Shown: positions 1 to 9,068 of the stretch, in pieces
Numbering within the stretch: position 1 is the stretch's first letter
Layout of the letters: every line of letters begins with the position of its first letter
The notes under the pieces: model-generated
What the model was told of the DNA's origin: nothing
What the model saw: the letters and a program-made list of their open reading frames with translations, nothing else
Databases searched by the model: none
Position numbers and translations under genes: made by a program
Assembly: GCA_021772095.1 (NCBI GenBank)
Contig: JADYXR010000011.1
Coordinates: 28,146 to 92,145, forward strand
DNA length: 64,000 nucleotides
Origin: Candidatus Obscuribacter sp.
GTDB taxonomy: Bacteria; Cyanobacteriota; Vampirovibrionia; Obscuribacterales; Obscuribacteraceae
Reading direction: 5' to 3'

Positions 1-53
1 TCACATCAGTCATTATTCAATTCTTTTATCTGAGGTCAGTTTTGTACGCAGTT

Positions 54-1307
54 CTATTCGTATTTTTTGAACAACAAACTGCCGTTATGCCCGCCAAAGC
101 CGAAGCTGTTGGACATGGCATATCTCAGATTTTGACCGGTAAGCGTCTTATTCGGAACGTAGTTTAAATCGCATTCCGGACCCGGATTATCTAAATTGAT
201 TGTGGCGGGAACGGTCGAATGTTTGATTGCCAGCACAGTTGCTGCAGCTTCAATTGCCCCAGCCGCACCAAGTAGGTGACCGGTCATCGACTTGGTCGAG
301 CTGATCATCAGCTTATGCGATGTGGCGTGTTCGCCGAATATAGTTTTAATGGCCCGCGTTTCGGCAACATCACCCAGTGGTGTGGACGTGCCGTGAGCAT
401 TAATGTAATCAACTTCTTCGGGCTTGACGCCGCCTTGTTTGAGCGCTAGTTTCATGGCGCGACTGGCACCATTCCCATCACCGCAAGGTGCGACGATGTC
501 GTAAGCGTCGCCTGTCATGCCGTATCCGACAATCTCAGCGTAAATATTAGCGCCGCGTGCTTTAGCGTGTTCGAGTTCTTCAAGTATGAGAACCGCGCCA
601 CCTTCGCCCATGACAAAGCCATCGCGATCCTTATCGAATGGACGGCTTGCCTTTTCAGGTTCGTGATTGCGAGTTGACAGCGTTCTTGCCGAAGCGAAGC
701 CTGCCATCACCAGTGATACTATCGGCGCTTCCGAACCGCCGGCAAACATGACATCAGCATAATCGCGTTCAATAAAGCTTGCCGCGTCGCCGATCGAATG
801 CGTCGACGTCGCGCATGCAGTGACTTGACAGAGGTTTGGTCCTTTGGCATTGTGCAGCATGGACACCCAACCGGCCGCCATGTTCACAATAATCATCGGC
901 ACCGTAAATGGTGAGATGCCCTTCGGACCTTTCTCAGACAGAAGTTTGAATTGCGATTCAATCGTGGTGAATCCACCAGCGGCGCTGCCAATTACGACAC
1001 CGACCCGCTCGGGATCGTCCTTGGTCAGATCGATTGCAGCATCCTCAACAGCCAGCTTCGCTGCAGCAACCGCAAAATGTATAAAACGATCCGCTCGTTT
1101 TATCACCTTGAAGTCCATATACTGCGTAGCATCGAACTCGGTTATTTCACCTGCAATACGACAGGCCGATCGAAGTTTTTCATCGACCCGCGTGACCGGT
1201 CCAATACCGGAGCGACCGTTAACAATCCCATCCCAGAATTGGTCTTTGCCAATTCCTAGTGACGTGACTGGTCCGATTCCTGTAATAACAACGCGACGTT
1301 TAGTCAT
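54..1307 (-). CDS. fabF: 3-oxoacyl-ACP synthase II (KAS II)
   Basis: Elongating condensing enzyme of type II fatty acid synthesis, joining malonyl-ACP to acyl-ACP in the cytoplasm. The 417-residue frame has the full thiolase fold and the Cys-His-His triad: C165 in TACATSTHS, H305 in NAHGTSTPLGD and H344 in TGHLLGAAGA. Two His residues rather than one His and one Asn are typical of the FabF/FabB class. The length is standard. It is the last gene of the minus-strand run fabG-acpP-fabF, lying about 140 bp after acpP, so it probably shares their transcript. The ATG at 1307 directly precedes the conserved KRRVVITGIG start. Confidence 0.97.
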   Translation of the reverse strand: MTKRRVVITGIGPVTSLGIGKDQFWDGIVNGRSGIGPVTRVDEKLRSACRIAGEITEFDATQYMDFKVIKRADRFIHFAVAAAKLAVEDAAIDLTKDDPERVGVVIGSAAGGFTTIESQFKLLSEKGPKGISPFTVPMIIVNMAAGWVSMLHNAKGPNLCQVTACATSTHSIGDAASFIERDYADVMFAGGSEAPIVSLVMAGFASARTLSTRNHEPEKASRPFDKDRDGFVMGEGGAVLILEELEHAKARGANIYAEIVGYGMTGDAYDIVAPCGDGNGASRAMKLALKQGGVKPEEVDYINAHGTSTPLGDVAETRAIKTIFGEHATSHKLMISSTKSMTGHLLGAAGAIEAAATVLAIKHSTVPATINLDNPGPECDLNYVPNKTLTGQNLRYAMSNSFGFGGHNGSLLFKKYE

Positions 1308-1446
1308 TTAATCCTGATTCCAAAGCATAGAATCCGGAACTTAGAGGCGTTAAAACGCCCCTGCAGTGCCGCAATTCATTTGCCAAATTCGACTAGATCC
1401 GTTCCGGCGGCTTTTGCCGCCTTCACTAATCCGCTTTTCGACGAAT

Positions 1447-1686
1447 TTAAAGGTGACCCGAGATGTATTTGACTGCTTCGCCGACAGTTGTGATTTTCTC
1501 AGCTTCTTCATCCGGAATTTCCATTCCGAATTCTTCTTCGAGTGCCATCACAAGTTCAACTTGATCGAGCGAATCAGCGCCTAGATCTTTTGTGAAACTC
1601 GCTTCCATATTTACTTCGTCAATGTTGACGTTCAATTGGGCAACGGCCACCTTCTTGACCCGTTCGAAGGCTTCCTTCTCATCCAT
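1447..1686 (-). CDS. acpP: acyl carrier protein
   Basis: Small acidic carrier of acyl chains in fatty acid synthesis. The phosphopantetheine serine is S39 in the signature [10 protein letters not shown], followed by the usual acidic helix ([18 protein letters not shown]). The frame can be extended to a TTG at 1701, but the ATG at 1686 ([10 protein letters not shown]) gives the normal 79-residue length and has a GGGGG Shine-Dalgarno-like stretch about 8 nt upstream, so I prefer it. It lies between fabG and fabF on the same strand. Confidence 0.96.
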   Translation of the reverse strand: MDEKEAFERVKKVAVAQLNVNIDEVNMEASFTKDLGADSLDQVELVMALEEEFGMEIPDEEAEKITTVGEAVKYISGHL

Positions 1687-1817
1687 TACAATAACCCCCA
1701 AAGTTCGAACCGACAGGCACGCTAAATTATTGGCTACTAAGCCGTGCCAAGGGCAACTAGAATATCACGTCGACTATCAACAATCATTCTTGCGCACCTC
1801 TCAATTCTTACGCTACT

Positions 1818-2594
1818 TTACGTATAAAGACCGCCATTGACTTCCAACGTTTGACCGGTAACGTAGGAGCCTGGACCGGCGAAGAACAACACGGCAGCTG
1901 CAATGTCATCCGGACTGCCCATACGACCGAGCGGAACTTTACTGAGAATTGCGTTAATAATTTCCTCTTTTAATTTTTTGGTCATGTCGGTGTCGATAAA
2001 TCCAGGTGCAACTGCATTACAGGTGATATTGCGCGAGGCGTATTCGAGTGCGACTGTTTTGGTTAGACCAATCAAACCGCTCTTTGCGGCGGCGTAGTTG
2101 ACCTGGCCAAAGTTGCCATGAACACCGGTAGTCGACGCAATGTTGATAATGCGTCCACTTCTTTGTTTACTCATGACCTTGAGAACTGCTTTAGACACTT
2201 TGAAAGCAGATGTCAGATTGGTGTCGATTACCATCTGCCATTCGTCTTCAGACATCCGCATGATCAAATTGTCTCTGGTGATACCAGCGTTATTGACGAG
2301 AACGTCAACCCGCCCCCATTCCTTCATCACACCCTCGATCAGAGTGTCGATGCTTTCGGTTTTTGTCACATCGCAAACCAATCCGAGCGTTTCGCCGCCC
2401 GCATCCTTCAATTCTTTCGCGGTGGCTTTGCATGTTTCTTCATTAATGTCAGAAATGACGACTCTGGCGCCTTCTTTCAAAAATGCCTCAGCAATCGAGC
2501 GACCTATTCCTCTTCCGGAACCGGTAATTAGTGCAACCTGATCTTTCAATTTCTTCTGGTCCTCTTGGCGAACGGGCATTGTATCGGTGGTCAT
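1818..2594 (-). CDS. fabG: 3-oxoacyl-ACP reductase
   Basis: NADPH-dependent reductase of the 3-oxoacyl-ACP formed by FabF. It is a short-chain dehydrogenase with the cofactor motif TGSGRGIG (residues 24-31), NNAG near residue 101 and the catalytic S154, Y167 and K171 (YAAAK). The C-terminal GPGSYVTGQTLEVNGG is characteristic of FabG. About 17 extra N-terminal residues precede the usual start. First gene of the fabG-acpP-fabF run. The 784-bp intergenic stretch upstream contains the palindrome array described separately. Confidence 0.95.
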   Translation of the reverse strand: MTTDTMPVRQEDQKKLKDQVALITGSGRGIGRSIAEAFLKEGARVVISDINEETCKATAKELKDAGGETLGLVCDVTKTESIDTLIEGVMKEWGRVDVLVNNAGITRDNLIMRMSEDEWQMVIDTNLTSAFKVSKAVLKVMSKQRSGRIINIASTTGVHGNFGQVNYAAAKSGLIGLTKTVALEYASRNITCNAVAPGFIDTDMTKKLKEEIINAILSKVPLGRMGSPDDIAAAVLFFAGPGSYVTGQTLEVNGGLYT

Positions 2595-3378
2595 TTTTTC
2601 ACACTATCCTTATTAGATCCGTTCCGTGGCAAGTCCATACGTCGGACGCAGAAATGATAAACCAGGTGTCACTCAATAGTTGCCACAGGACCGTAAATCT
2701 ATCGATCCTGTAACGCGGATTGCGGCATAGAACTTCGTTTTGTCAGGACAAAACCACAGGCACTTTGGTGAGCGCGGACGGCCGGGCCGACCTGTTTGAA
2801 CGCGCCAGCCCGTTATCCTGAGCCAGCGACATTCGATAAACTACGCTCACTCCCGCGGTTGCTCGAAACGTAGCCCGTCGCGCACCGCGATCGCCCAGTA
2901 ACAACAGATCTCGCTGTCTTTTTCGAAGCAGTTTGGTGTGTCCCTTATAAGGGATGAATCGACGGTTTTTGTCCCTAAGGAAGAGTCCTGTTCAAGGGAC
3001 CAATAGGCGTTTTTTGTCCCATATTTGCGACAACAAATCGACTGTCCCATATGTGGGACAGTTTCAGCATGTCGATGTTTTGTCCCACATATGGGCCATT
3101 CCCATATATGGGACAAAATGAGCATGACGTGTTGCCTCAAATAAGAATCGTACCCGCCTGATTTGTCCCATATATGGGAACTGACCATTCGAGCATCAAC
3201 GACTTGAAGCTCGACCGATGTCAATACGCGGATGCCGAGCAATACATCAGCATCACAAAAAGCGTGCCAAACGGAATCTACTCTGGCTGAAACGAATGAA
3301 CTCATTACAGCGAAGTCGGGTCTAGAGCTGGATTACAGCGAGGTCCGGCCTAGAGCTCGATTATAAGTGAGGTCGGGC
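2595..3378. other. gene-free region with palindrome array and tandem repeat
   Basis: I see no credible gene in these 784 bases. A 152-codon open frame on the minus strand (2847-3305) runs through the palindromes, and its translation (many Trp, Cys and His, with the repeat SHIW) looks like translated repeat rather than protein. The stretch is dominated by inverted repeats between 2941 and 3180 and a 28-bp tandem repeat at 3304-3382. It must also contain the fabG promoter, which I could not place with confidence. Confidence 0.7.
2941..3180. repeat. array of palindromes around TGTCCCATATATGGGACA
   Basis: At least five inverted repeats share the half-site TGTCCC. They are TCCCTTATAAGGGA at 2941-2954 (perfect), TGTCCCATATGTGGGACA at 3043-3060, TGTCCCACATATGGGCCA at 3081-3098, one with core CCCATATATGGG at 3101-3112 and another with the same core at 3167-3178. 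Degenerate or half copies lie near 2970-3000 and 3014-3031. The dyad is about 18 bp, long enough for a dimeric repressor. Spacing is irregular, which argues against replication iterons. What binds it is unknown. Confidence 0.75.
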
Positions 3379-3382
3379 CTAC
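3304..3382. repeat. 28-bp tandem repeat, 2.8 copies
   Basis: Units at 3304-3331, 3332-3359 and 3360-3382 (truncated) share the pattern ATTACAGCGAGGTCGGGCCT followed by AGAGCTSG. The third unit runs into the stop codon of the ADP-ribosylglycohydrolase gene on the minus strand. No function is visible. It may be slippage-derived sequence. Confidence 0.7.
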
Positions 3383-4386
3383 TGCCACAAGTTGATCAGA
3401 CCTTCGATCACTTGCTCGATGCGCTCGCGTTCTTTGATTTGCTCCATCCAGCGTGCCGGAATCTTGCCTACGCCGTGATAGGCACCGGCTAAGGCGCCCA
3501 CGATGCACGCGGCTGTATCGGTATCACCGCCTACGCGGGCGGCCGCACAGATGGCTTCTTCCAGGTCGTGCCTGTAGATCAAGAAAATACCGACAGAAGT
3601 CGGAACGCATTCCATGACGCTCGATTGCACATTGACCAGCGAATACGGCAGGTCTTGAGCGGGCTTCGAATAATCCAGGTCAGGAGCGATGTCGTCCCAG
3701 AAATCAGCGAATCTTTCGTCGATGGTTTTAGCGAGCGCGAATTCCTTATGTACGAAGTTTCGAACCTGACTTTCGGTTTCGATTCTTTCGCCAATGATGA
3801 AATTGTGGACCAGATCGGCAATAACCGTCGAAGCAGCAGCAACCGATGTGTTGCTATGCGACATGCCCGCTTGCGTCATGGCAAGCTGCTTTCTGGTTTC
3901 CTGGTCGATAGGCAGACAGCCGATCGGAAACGCCCGTGCGGCTCCGCTGACATGTGTGCTCTCGGGCTCGTCGTCGACAAGCGGGCTGTCATCTGCCATG
4001 CGCCGAAGCGCTGCCAGACAAAGCGGTCCAGGACCGCCTTCAAGGAAATTGTCGCACTCGAGAAGCTCCGTGTAGCGCCCTTTCAGCTCGCCAGGTTGAA
4101 GCTTTCCGCCCGACGCAATCAGCGTCTCCGCCAGAGCCAGTCCCAGTTCAGCATCGGCATGAATATCGCCAGCCTTATGGTCAGGCATGTGGCTCTTCGA
4201 CAAACCCGGCACAAAATCACGCAGCACCGAAATTCCCGCGGTCGCGAGAATCTCTTTATGGTTCAGCCCCACGCAACTTCCGCCAAGCGAACTGCCACAA
4301 CAAGCACCCCAGATGGCGCCACGAAGCCGATCTTTCATCTCTTCGCTAAGCTTCTTATCCGTCAACTCTTTCACCTCCGAACGCAT
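3379..4386 (-). CDS. ADP-ribosylglycohydrolase (DraG-like)
   Basis: Member of the ADP-ribosylglycohydrolase fold that removes ADP-ribose from proteins, small molecules or nucleic acids using two Mg ions. Visible are the N-terminal GAIWGACCGSSLGG motif and the C-terminal metal motif GGDTDTAACIVGALAGAYHG. The usual N-terminal metal motif (GDDT-like) is replaced by GDIHADAELGLALAE, which keeps acidic residues but not the Thr, so substrate or activity may differ. The frame extends to a TTG at 4398. The ATG at 4386 (MRSEVKEL) is preferred, though its ribosome site is weak. No transferase partner is adjacent. Confidence 0.85.
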   Translation of the reverse strand: MRSEVKELTDKKLSEEMKDRLRGAIWGACCGSSLGGSCVGLNHKEILATAGISVLRDFVPGLSKSHMPDHKAGDIHADAELGLALAETLIASGGKLQPGELKGRYTELLECDNFLEGGPGPLCLAALRRMADDSPLVDDEPESTHVSGAARAFPIGCLPIDQETRKQLAMTQAGMSHSNTSVAAASTVIADLVHNFIIGERIETESQVRNFVHKEFALAKTIDERFADFWDDIAPDLDYSKPAQDLPYSLVNVQSSVMECVPTSVGIFLIYRHDLEEAICAAARVGGDTDTAACIVGALAGAYHGVGKIPARWMEQIKERERIEQVIEGLINLWQ

Positions 4387-4565
4387 CCTTGTCAGCAAGC
4401 ACTAACGGGATGTGAGAAATCTCAGCCTTAAATTATGCCAGGTTATGGAATCTAAGAGGATGCATTTAAGGCTCTTGAAGACAGCTCAATCTCACCTTGT
4501 CACGCCGTTTATTTTCTTTCAGGGAATAGTAGAGCAAGCACACAACAGAAACCGCGAAGGGGTGA

Positions 4566-4838
4566 ATGATGAAATTTTTTCAAATAGTGCTAGCCGCAAC
4601 ACTGGCCTTCAGTTTCTCGGCATCGCAACCAATCTTCGCGGATACACCAACAGATCAAACTCCCGGCGCCCAGTCACTCGCCGGTGGTGACATGGTCATG
4701 TTCAATGAGAACAGCAAAAAATATCACGCATTGAGTTGTGGACATTTAACAAGATGCACTCACTGCGTAAAAATGAAACGCTCTGAAGCCCTGGCGCAGG
4801 GCGGCATTCCATGCAAGACGTGTGGTGGCGGCGATTAA
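4566..4838 (+). CDS. small exported protein with YHxxxC...CxxC motif
   Basis: A 90-residue protein with a clear signal peptide (hydrophobic LAATLAFSFSASQPIFA). The mature part ends in KYHALSCGHL, then CTHC, and then a C-terminal PCKTC. The order YHxxxC, Ala-rich helix, G-x-PCxxC resembles the small zinc-binding module found in Ada and at the ends of some secreted nucleases, with an additional CxxC inserted. A metal-binding periplasmic or surface role is inferred only. An AAGGGG ribosome site precedes the ATG-ATG start. Confidence 0.75.
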   Translation: MMKFFQIVLAATLAFSFSASQPIFADTPTDQTPGAQSLAGGDMVMFNENSKKYHALSCGHLTRCTHCVKMKRSEALAQGGIPCKTCGGGD

Positions 4839-5114
4839 AATTTGCGGCAACTATCTGGAACGACAAAGTTCCCTACGCCGAACGCCACCATATTCGGTGC
4901 GCACCACTTCAAAGCTCGGTGTCTTTCTTACGGGTAGCTGGTTCGGATTTCATTTGCTCTGTCCGATAGGGCTTAATTAAAACTGGCGAAAACTGACGCC
5001 TCCACCTAAATACACCGATCAAGGCACTATTCAAAAGTGGCGCCCTGAGACGAACACCTTATTAAATGACTGTGCCAACGGCGCATTCATTATGATTTCA
5101 CCTAGAATCGTATT

Positions 5115-5510
5115 ATGAACAAAACGATAAATCTTCTGGGCGCGGTCATGTGTTTCTTCGTAAGCGCAGTGAGCTTGGTCATCGCGGTCTTCACATTCAT
5201 TTTTGCGATCTCTTATTTGCTGGGCTCTGTATGTACGCAACGGTGGTTGGGTCTGATTGGAACATTCTTGTTCGGATTGCTTTGTCTTTCAGCAGTCTTT
5301 GTTCTTATTCATTCATTTAAATTCTTCCGACAATCCTTACTCAAAGCCATTCCACAACTAGGACAGCTATGTGTGGAACCATCGGCTAAGGAGATTGAAT
5401 TGTTGGATCACTTGCTGAATAACCTGTTTTCCAGCACACCAAAGGTTGGTGGCGTGCTGGTACTCACTTTGTTTGCGGTCGGAATGGCCTGGCAACACCT
5501 TTTTCATTGA
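5115..5510 (+). CDS. hypothetical membrane protein, three TM segments
   Basis: 131 residues, not recognised. Two long hydrophobic helices occupy about residues 5-35 and 43-68, a basic and amphipathic stretch follows (SFKFFRQSLLKAIPQLG), and a third hydrophobic helix lies near the C terminus (VGGVLVLTLFAVGMAW). The ribosome site is weak. It stands alone between two unrelated plus-strand genes. Confidence 0.55.
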   Translation: MNKTINLLGAVMCFFVSAVSLVIAVFTFIFAISYLLGSVCTQRWLGLIGTFLFGLLCLSAVFVLIHSFKFFRQSLLKAIPQLGQLCVEPSAKEIELLDHLLNNLFSSTPKVGGVLVLTLFAVGMAWQHLFH

Positions 5511-5692
5511 AGCCCGCCTGCCTCGTGGAGCGAACACCTTATGTGGTCACATGTGAGCAGGGTGTGATATTTCACGGATTCGATACCAAGCCTGAGGCGT
5601 GCGCCATTTGTTCGCAAACTGCGCCAGATTCTCCGTTTTCGAGCTTAACACGGCAAATCGCCCTTACTGATTGTGGCCATATCACAAATTAA
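5507..5692 (+). CDS. possible small Cys-containing protein
   Basis: 61-codon frame with a TTG start overlapping the stop of the preceding membrane-protein gene (TTGA). It contains CAIC and a final DCGHI, reminiscent of the CGH in the exported protein at 4566. The TTG start and lack of a recognisable fold make it doubtful. It is kept because of the translational-coupling geometry. Confidence 0.25.
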   Translation: MKPACLVERTPYVVTCEQGVIFHGFDTKPEACAICSQTAPDSPFSSLTRQIALTDCGHITN

Positions 5693-5859
5693 ATCTGCGG
5701 ATTTCGATGATTAATACGTAATTGCCCCCATCGACAGCGGGGCGTTTGTCAATTAACTTAATAACGTGAAGGGAAAGCGGCCCCAACGCAGACGGACCAC
5801 AGGTCCGCCGGCAGTCGCTTGCACGTTCTTATTTATGAAAACCCGGAGGTTACGGATTT

Positions 5860-8800
5860 ATGGCTGGCGAGAATGGAGATGTTCCGGGCGCGAAGAGTAA
5901 GGCGGCAGACGTGGTCAACGGCGGCGAGAAGCCGGCTGAAGGCAACGCCCTGAATCAAGAAGCGGCGCAGCTCATGGTGACGCGCCAGCCCGGCAACGAA
6001 ATAGACGGAATTTTATCAGCCCACGGACTGACACAGTCCCTGGCGACGCCAGAACCATACAAAGCCACCATCCTTGATGACATCGTAGAAAACAATCCCC
6101 TTGCCAGGCTTGGCTTGGTGACGATGGAAGGGGCTGGCTATGCGGTTCCTGGCGTAATGAACGCGGCTGTACACGACATCACCAATCCGGTTGAAGCGTT
6201 AGAAAAGGCCGGACACGCTCTCGGTCTCGGCGTATTGATGAGAGTCGGACTTCCCAAAGCAGGCGCTGCCAGAGCAGCGGCAGCAACAGCATTTACATAT
6301 TTCATGGCGCGTGACGCAGTTGTTCCTGTAAGTCAAGCCTACAGCGACGTATGGAGCGGCGGCAATCATGCCGACGTCAACCTGGCCGCTCAAAAGATGG
6401 GAGATGGTCTCGGAATGTTCGGCTGGGATGCCTACTGGGGCATGAAGATCGCCGGAGCTGGTGAGCGTCTTGGCGAAAAAGGCATGAAAGGGATCATGGG
6501 CGAGAAAAAGTTCAATTCCTTCGAAAGCACTAAAGGCGATTTCCTCGGCAGCGATAAATACTTTGTCGGTCGCCACTTGAACAACCTCGGAAACAAAGTC
6601 GACAAGACGTCTCAAGCATTCGCGGATCGATTGATCGGCGGAAAGAAACCAGCAGAACCAACCTTAACCTTCGAAGAGAAGATGGTCAAAGCGCGAGAAT
6701 CAAATGCGGAGCATGAGATCGTAAAGTCACTCGCCACCATGCACAAGCATGGCGTGAAAACGACTGATGGACATGATGTCGGCTACACCGAATCGTTGAA
6801 TATTTTCCTCGCCGGAATGGATCCGCGTAAGTTGTCCTCGACACAACTCGCAGAATTCAACAAATTAATGGGCGAACCTAAAGATGTTCCACCAATCGTT
6901 CTGCCTAAAGTCACTGAAATGGTTGCTCCGAAAGCGGCTCCTGAGGCTACGATTGCTACAGGTGACGTCATTAAAGGCAGCACCCCTGAATTAGCCGCGA
7001 AAATTAAAGAAGAACTCGATCCTAAAAACATTACCGAACTCGCCAAAATGGCCAAAAACGAAATGGAGAGATTGACCGACGAACAGCAACAAGTTATCGA
7101 CCTCGGTGAAAACGCAACCGGAGCGGTTCACGCCGCGATCAATCCGAAGCACGCGGCTCTCGATCCAGGCTACAAAGAATGGCTGAACCAGATGATCGCA
7201 CTCAACAACGAAGTTGGCGGCGATCAAGCAAAATTGCAACAAGTGGCACCACTGTTCTTCAGAGGCAGAGATGCGGCTATCGGGCAAATGTCTGCGGACC
7301 TTGGTCCAACCGGAGCTAACGTTCACAGCTTGAACTTATTCAGCTTGGAGATGTACACCGGTCTGAAACAGCGCATGACTGCCGCCGGCATCAAAGCCGA
7401 CGATGTTCTCGCCGCAAAAAATCCTCCGTTAAACTTAGTGGCACGCGATGGTGGCGCCGGCCCACACACGATTCCTGAAATTCAAGGTGTCTGGGACGTC
7501 GATTTGATTCATTGGCCGCGCAACATGCAAAACCTTCGCATGTTGAGAGCATCCATAAATGGCCACGAAAACAAACACGATCAGTGGGGTGGCATTCTGC
7601 GATTTGCAGAAGACATCAGAGAAACCGTAATCGGCAAGACAGTTTCAAAAGCGCTTGGTGACAAGGCTAACGAAATCGTCGATGTCCCCGGTCATGGACA
7701 AATGTCGAAACAAACATTGATCGTAGAAATTCTAAAAGCGCAAGCTAATGAAAATACGGCAGACATCGGCGGAGCAGCTCACACTGGGCCTAACGGCGGT
7801 ATCGGTCTAGGAATTTTGCTTCAAGCATTGCGTCAAGACGGCAAGCTCGAAACTAGAAACGTCTTCGGAAAAGAGATGGAAGTTAAAGGCGAGAATCCGA
7901 TGGGCATTGAGGTCCACGCAATGGACACATTCCGCCCGAAACTGGTGGCAGAAGTGCTGCGTCAACGTGCCGCGCACGCAGATCCTAAAAATCCGGATCC
8001 AATGCTTTTGGAATATGCAAAACAACTCGATGCCTATGCGGAAGCTGCTTCAAATGGCGGAAAGGATTACGTCTGGGCGAGCATCGATCATCCAGGACAG
8101 AAGATCTCTATTCCAAGGGCGGAGATGGATGCGGTCATTCCTCACCTCGTCAATGCTCAGTTTAACACGCCGCTACCGGCGCTCGGCGGCAAGACCTATG
8201 GGGAAATGCTTCCGAACCTGCCTAAAGAAATGAAGAAAATGGATGCGATTGCCGACATGATGGTTGATGCAATCACCAACAACAAACCGCTTTCTTCGAT
8301 TCCATTCAACACCACCGATTATTCAATGATCCAATTGCAAGGTGCAGCGTTGCCTGCGGCTTTGAGACTTGCATCCAAGGGAATGGCCGGTCCGGAAATC
8401 AACGCACAGGTCAACAGAGTTTCAGACCATCTGGAAGCACTATACCGCAAAGGTGATCCGCACGTTGAACCTTTGACTCCGCGAATCACTGCTGGCAGAC
8501 TCATTCTCAATCCGTCACTGGCAGTGCGCCAGACCGGCAAAGGTGTGGGTCATGCAGTTGAAGCCGCACGCACGTGGGAGAATCGCGATCGTTTCCTCGT
8601 CGGTTACGGCGGCATGGCCATCGGTCGTGACGTTGTCGGAACATTCGAGCCAGGCTCGGCATCACAAGCATTAGTTCAAAAAGGGAACATCGAACAAAAA
8701 GCAGCTGAGCAACCTCAAGACACCACCGATGGTGCCGTACCTCCACCACAACGCGATACACACGGCGGCGTCAAAACACTTGAAACCGATAGAATAATCA

Positions 8801-8982
8801 TTCCTCCAGGCGACGTTGGACCGTCAGGTCAGCCGCGCTCAGTGCCAAAACCGTTTGATCCCTTCATGGGCAGACCGAAAGAAACGCAAGTCGACGGCAA
8901 AGAACTCCGCCGCCTGCAACGCGAAGGTCAGGACTGGATCGATCAACAATCGAGACCAGCAACTCCGCCAACCAGAAAATAG
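5860..8982 (+). CDS. large protein with candidate gluzincin metalloprotease motif
   Basis: 1040 residues, no family recognised overall. The N-terminal 60 residues are Ala/Gly/Lys-rich and disordered. A Gly/Ala-rich, partly hydrophobic zone follows (about 85-150). The last 110 residues are Pro/Gln/Gly-rich and disordered. In the centre HENKH (569-573) matches HExxH, and NENTADIGG (630-638) supplies a downstream ExxxD like the third zinc ligand of thermolysin- or M48-type gluzincins, so a zinc peptidase core around 560-640 is plausible but unproven. No signal peptide. A GGAGG ribosome site precedes the ATG. The gene is followed by a strong inverted repeat and convergent panB. Confidence 0.7.
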   Translation: MAGENGDVPGAKSKAADVVNGGEKPAEGNALNQEAAQLMVTRQPGNEIDGILSAHGLTQSLATPEPYKATILDDIVENNPLARLGLVTMEGAGYAVPGVMNAAVHDITNPVEALEKAGHALGLGVLMRVGLPKAGAARAAAATAFTYFMARDAVVPVSQAYSDVWSGGNHADVNLAAQKMGDGLGMFGWDAYWGMKIAGAGERLGEKGMKGIMGEKKFNSFESTKGDFLGSDKYFVGRHLNNLGNKVDKTSQAFADRLIGGKKPAEPTLTFEEKMVKARESNAEHEIVKSLATMHKHGVKTTDGHDVGYTESLNIFLAGMDPRKLSSTQLAEFNKLMGEPKDVPPIVLPKVTEMVAPKAAPEATIATGDVIKGSTPELAAKIKEELDPKNITELAKMAKNEMERLTDEQQQVIDLGENATGAVHAAINPKHAALDPGYKEWLNQMIALNNEVGGDQAKLQQVAPLFFRGRDAAIGQMSADLGPTGANVHSLNLFSLEMYTGLKQRMTAAGIKADDVLAAKNPPLNLVARDGGAGPHTIPEIQGVWDVDLIHWPRNMQNLRMLRASINGHENKHDQWGGILRFAEDIRETVIGKTVSKALGDKANEIVDVPGHGQMSKQTLIVEILKAQANENTADIGGAAHTGPNGGIGLGILLQALRQDGKLETRNVFGKEMEVKGENPMGIEVHAMDTFRPKLVAEVLRQRAAHADPKNPDPMLLEYAKQLDAYAEAASNGGKDYVWASIDHPGQKISIPRAEMDAVIPHLVNAQFNTPLPALGGKTYGEMLPNLPKEMKKMDAIADMMVDAITNNKPLSSIPFNTTDYSMIQLQGAALPAALRLASKGMAGPEINAQVNRVSDHLEALYRKGDPHVEPLTPRITAGRLILNPSLAVRQTGKGVGHAVEAARTWENRDRFLVGYGGMAIGRDVVGTFEPGSASQALVQKGNIEQKAAEQPQDTTDGAVPPPQRDTHGGVKTLETDRIIIPPGDVGPSGQPRSVPKPFDPFMGRPKETQVDGKELRRLQREGQDWIDQQSRPATPPTRK

Positions 8983-8990
8983 GTTGATAA

Positions 8991-9066
8991 TGCGTGTTAA
9001 AAACGCACGAGTTGAACCGTATGGCTCACCTTCGTGATCGAAAATACGGTTCAAACCGTTGTGCGA
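8991..9066. terminator. nested hairpins between convergent genes
   Basis: A small hairpin TGCGT/ACGCA (8991-9007) is followed by a long dyad in which TTGAACCGTAT (9012-9022) pairs with ATACGGTTCAA (about 9044-9055), enclosed by CGCAC (9004-9008) and GTGCG (9061-9065). It fills the gap between the convergent 1040-aa gene and panB, the expected position of a bidirectional terminator. There is no clean T-run. Confidence 0.5.
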
Positions 9067-9068
9067 GT

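Noticed and set aside
2941..3180. CRISPR array or replication iterons
   Set aside because: Repeats are short palindromes with irregular spacing and no spacer regularity. No cas or rep gene is nearby.
2847..3305. 152-codon open frame on the minus strand
   Set aside because: It runs through the palindrome array and its translation echoes the repeat (SHIW, Cys and Trp-rich). No ribosome site or family.
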